Below are positions 61,201 to 64,000 of a DNA stretch of 64,000 bases, one piece after another. Made by a program: the position numbers and the translations under genes. Where the stretch lies: contig CAIIXF020000011.1 of assembly GCA_903813345.2 (NCBI GenBank), positions 22,241,754 through 22,305,753 on the forward strand, given 5' to 3'. The notes under the pieces were generated by a model, which saw nothing but the letters and a program-made list of their open reading frames with translations, was not told the DNA's origin and did not search any database. This stretch comes from Owenia fusiformis (lineage: Eukaryota > Annelida > Polychaeta > Sabellida > Oweniidae). Numbering within the stretch: position 1 is the first letter of the stretch; each line of letters begins with the position of its first letter.

Positions 61201-62272
61201 TTTGGACGACAAACTACAATCCTATGTATGCTCGTTGTAGTTATTTCTCGATTCAGGAAACTATGGTCGCCGTACGGTCGCCTGAGAGCAAATGTGGCTG
61301 ATGCATAAATGATCCATGTCGTTATCAAATGACGTAATTATATTTTTCATATATGTTATTATAGGTCACCCCGTGTTGTCACATGGAGGAAGTTTAACGG
61401 TGTATACGTCAGATTATGCCATTCTCCCTTACTTAAACATGGGGGTGTTTGTAGCATCTAATCAGCCGGCCTCGTACCTCTCAGAGATTCGAATGTTCAT
61501 CTTCGACGTTCTTCTAGGAATAGAGAACCCATACATAAACATTTCGAGACTTTGTTCCCGAGAGTTTGAGTCTGATATGGTTGATTTAGAAGAAGAAGAT
61601 GATGATGCTGGACTAAGATATGCAATTGAATCAATTGTTAATTTAATTGATACGGAAAAGCTGGACGAAATCAAATCAAAACTTATTAATCGAAGTCCTA
61701 TGGCTAATGAACTTGAACCGTATCAGTCGAACCAAAACGCGTATGCTCTGGCAAAGGCAATAACAGCGATAGGCCGTAAAATACCCAGAAATGCAGAAAG
61801 GAATTCCAGCCTTGTTAAAGAGTTTAGCAAATATACGGGAACTTATGGCAATTTTGCATACGGAAACTGCACGGTACGACTTCAACCGAACACATCTTTA
61901 TTTGATAGTCAACTGGAACTAAGCTACGGTTGGATGACATTTAGTTTAAAGCGTGACAATGCAACTCTCCCAAATGTTTTTACAATGACTGTTCTTGAGT
62001 TATACGAGTATAACTCGGAAAAGGTTGTATTTTCAAGCTCCAAAAATAATGATGTCATCGACCAAATTCATCTTTCATTTGACACGTGGGACCGACCATA
62101 TTTGTGGGTGAGAAATCGTAAGTTCAGTGATGCTCCACCTCCTGGACGAAGAGAATGCCCCACCCCCGTCCCTCCAGTCCCCTGTCCAACTCGGAGGAGC
62201 TCTGGGTCAAGAAATGAGGCAATCAATCTTGTTGGGGTTCTTACATTTATAGTGATCCTTTTAGGTATATAG
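55236..62272 (+). CDS. Serine beta-lactamase-like protein, GPI-type (paralogue C)
   Basis: Six exons: 55236-55416, 55686-55821, 59672-59854, 60081-60359, 60642-60898 and 61365-62272, giving 647 residues, with the same intron phases (1, 2, 2, 2, 1) as paralogues A and B. Signal peptide MIIWLFIVACLLLQGEILG; catalytic SISK with Ser88; YWYNN; SHGGS as third motif. The C-terminal beta-rich domain (KYTGTYGNFAYGNC), CPTPVPPVPCPT stalk and a hydrophobic GPI-like tail follow. By the third motif it is closer to A than to B. Intron two (3.85 kb) holds hairpins and a dead mariner with a MITE; intron four carries a tRNA-like SINE piece. The reaction and substrate are unknown; an extracellular membrane-attached hydrolase or binding protein is likely. 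Confidence 0.92.
55829..55975. repeat. Imperfect hairpin in intron two of paralogue C
   Basis: TCATTTAGATATGAACAGTA pairs with TACTATTCATATTCAAATGA, and outer AGCTAGCA blocks are also inverted. About 147 bp, starting right at the exon-two donor. Confidence 0.55.
56331..56422. repeat. Hairpin with TCTGTATTGCTACTGAGATT arms
   Basis: The 22-bp left arm is perfectly inverted at 56400-56422. A reverse CCAATCA motif (TGATTGG) lies upstream at 56302. It is the partner of the hairpin at 56441-56578. Confidence 0.85.
56441..56578. repeat. Hairpin with 41-bp perfect arms and CTCGACTTCGTCTCG core
   Basis: Arms 56441-56481 and 56538-56578 are exact inverses (GTTATTGAATGATTTGAAGT then GCAATACAGGATATATTCTG). 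The core CACTCGACTTCGTCTCGTTC at about 56500-56519 is itself nearly palindromic. Confidence 0.9.
57025..58866 (-). pseudogene. Inactive mariner-type transposase and element
   Basis: Inverted end TACCAGGTCGATCAAT at 57025 matches ATTGATCGACCTGGTA ending 58866. Minus-strand frames show the mariner order: a helix-turn-helix region with KTIYRWYGKFQSGRTSV and DEARSGRP, then the first Asp in ITADEVYVSYY, the second in HHDNAPSHTSS and the third in YSPDVAICDF. The transposase is broken by at least one frameshift near 58492, by a 300-bp MITE at 57711-58010 and by loss of its N-terminus against the right TIR. It lies antisense in intron two of hydrolase paralogue C. Confidence 0.88.
57711..58010. mobile_element. 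300-bp MITE nested in the mariner
   Basis: TGGCCTAGTCACATAGCCCG is inverted at the right as CGGGCTATGTGACTAGGCCA. Flanks are CTAA and TTAA, so a TA or TTAA-type target is likely. The interior is full of GAGCTCGGT and CATCGG repeats. It separates the first and second catalytic Asp regions of the transposase. Confidence 0.88.
58867..59671. other. Remaining intron two of paralogue C
   Basis: Sequence between the mariner and exon three. No exon or repeat structure was recognised. Confidence 0.5.
60396..60490 (+). repeat. tRNA-derived SINE fragment or tRNA pseudogene
   Basis: CTTAGTGGCCAGC resembles an A box and GGGTTCGATTCCCA is a good B box about 60 bases later. The cloverleaf is not convincing, so this is more likely a SINE head than a functional tRNA. 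It lies in intron four of paralogue C. Confidence 0.45.
60899..61364. other. Intron five of paralogue C
   Basis: At 61261-61300 a fragment with GTCGCCGTACGGTCGCC and AAATGTGGCTGA resembles half of the CAGTCACATTT MITE family at 37935 and 10264. Otherwise nothing is seen. Confidence 0.4.
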
Positions 62273-64000
62273 ATTACAACCACACTTTTCCCTTGAACTA
62301 CTATATATCCCGCTATGGGTCGACCTCGGACTGTGCATTTTCCTATATGATTATAGGCACTTATTGCAATAATATATTATGCAGATTATAATTAAGGTTT
62401 TGTACTACACCTTTCGCTTCTTAAAATATGTTAAAATAGTTATGACATCTCAATTTGGTTATTTGCATATGTAAATGTGTTTTCAGATTGAGAATGTATT
62501 CCATGAGCTAATGCTATCTCATTCTCAATCTGAAAACAAAAAAGAACGGATTTTTTTAGGAATTCTGCCAAAGGCAAAGTGAATACAGGCAATATTGGCG
62601 AAATTATGAAACAATGTAAATATGCTAAACATATTTAAAGCGCTTATAATTGTAATATATTCACATCATTGGTTTCTACTATTCTATCTTTCTCGTTTCG
62701 ATAATGTTACATGGCCATTAAAAGTTTTACCAACTAAATTAAGTAAAACCATAATTGAAACCATATTTTGTATCCTTTGGCGCAATGTATTTTAATCGCT
62801 AAAATACTTATTGATAAAGCAAGAACTAATTTGACATATGTATTAGTTTCATCTTCTCAAAGTAGAATGATTACCCTGCGTGTGAAGACGAAGCTCACTT
62901 TTTAGAAGTGAAGTAGAACTAATGCAAAGGGATAAAATGATAATCTGTGTTTCGATATACTAAATATAATGATAGTTTTCCAACAAATTCTTATAGATGT
63001 ACAGTATTGAAACAAATTACTTTAAAGAATTTTTATCATACCTTGAAATAAACTTTATTATCGTTGTCTTGTGCTGATACGTGTGCCTGGTCGGGCGGAC
63101 GGACGGACTTCACATAAATCTAATCATCAACACTCCAGGAAAACCGCTTATCCGGTTAACTAGTAATTTAAAAAAACAGACTAGTGTCATGAATGATTAG
63201 GTTTTAGTAATGCTGGGTAAATTACATGCCATTTTGCATTTTAAAGTGCGATATTTTTCACTGTGTGTCTCTTTTTATTGCTCATTTGTATCATTATTAA
63301 ACAATGGTACAAAACATTTAGAAATGGACAATCGATATGACTATTAGATAGAAAAGTCAGACAATAACCACATCATTTTTGTTTGTTTACCCGCATAATA
63401 AAACTCGTTCATTATAATGCATATAATTGATATAGAATATATTAATAAACGTCTGTGTAAATGACTGTGCTTTTCATGAGAACCACAATGAACTCTTTAG
63501 AGCAAACCTTCAATTTCTGTGTATTGCCCTTAAGAAAAATATGACGTTAGCCGCCGTATTTTAAAGCGAAAAATAGAACCAAAAGTGGCACATGGAAGAG
63601 CCGGTGGGAAACAAATTTCCAAATATTGTAGTCGATGATCTTAACTTAATGGAGTGCCGATAGGCGTAAATGAAAAAATACGGGAATAAATTAAAGATAG
63701 CAAGATTTCAAATGTGATCAAATAGAGCAAAAATCTACATATTAATTGTTATAATATATAATATGTTATATACAATAACAACTTAGCGAGGAGACGTTTG
63801 GATCGAATTTACATGCACTGGATGGACGTATAATTCTGAAGATGTCAAATGCATCACCTTTCGGTAAGATTTATTATAATTTAAGTCTCAATTGATAAGT
63901 GTCCCGAATCAAGGATCTCTAGATAAAGTAGTTTTCTCGAATGATAATCCTTGAATATAAACTACTGTATGGAAATTAAACATTTAATTCAAAGAATAAA
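62273..64000. other. 3' flank of paralogue C
   Basis: A candidate polyadenylation signal AATAAA is at 63047-63052, about 775 bases after the stop. No further gene is seen up to the window end. Confidence 0.4.
62478..62538. repeat. 61-bp hairpin in the 3' flank of paralogue C
   Basis: TGTTTTCAGATTGAGAATG and CATTCTCAATCTGAAAACA form a perfect 19-bp stem. If it is within the 3' UTR it would form a strong RNA hairpin. Confidence 0.85.

Overview
This is a eukaryotic window: AT-rich, with intron-rich protein genes, GT-AG introns and many interspersed repeats. The protein families (a secreted protein with galaxin-type di-cysteine repeats, thrombospondin type-1 modules, an inter-alpha-trypsin-inhibitor C-terminal domain, GPI-type serine beta-lactamase-like proteins) and the mariner and LINE content suggest a marine invertebrate, perhaps a lophotrochozoan. 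The species cannot be named from the sequence.

Layout. 1-6 kb: the last three exons of a ZMPSTE24-type CAAX protease, with a 473-bp intronic tandem triplication and a 1534-bp tandem duplication of its 3' end. 6.7-9.6 kb, minus strand: a small secreted charged protein with two homologous alternative last exons. 11.9-15.0 kb: a complete five-exon FAXDC2-like hydroxylase. 19-29.9 kb: a run of thirteen in-phase exons encoding a signal peptide, a Cys-rich module, galaxin repeats, four TSP1 modules and an ITIH C-terminal domain with a D-P-H-I site. These read either as two or three adjacent genes or, as I favour, one 920-residue matrix protein. 30.7-62.3 kb: three paralogous six-exon serine hydrolases of the beta-lactamase/S12 type, one on the minus strand and two on the plus strand. 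Each has a signal peptide, the SxxK and YNN motifs, a proline-rich stalk and a GPI-like tail.

Transposable elements fill the introns and spacers: three LINE fragments (two nested, with readable target-site duplications), an inactive mariner with a MITE inside it, several foldback or MITE elements, and a set of hairpin elements whose arms differ but whose GC-rich centres look alike.

Functionally, the middle and right parts look like a neighbourhood of secreted or surface extracellular-matrix genes. Galaxins and beta-lactamase-like proteins such as oyster gigasin-6 are known from calcified matrices. A biomineralisation or matrix role here is inference only. All exon borders were worked out by hand from splice signals and reading phase; no transcript evidence was available.
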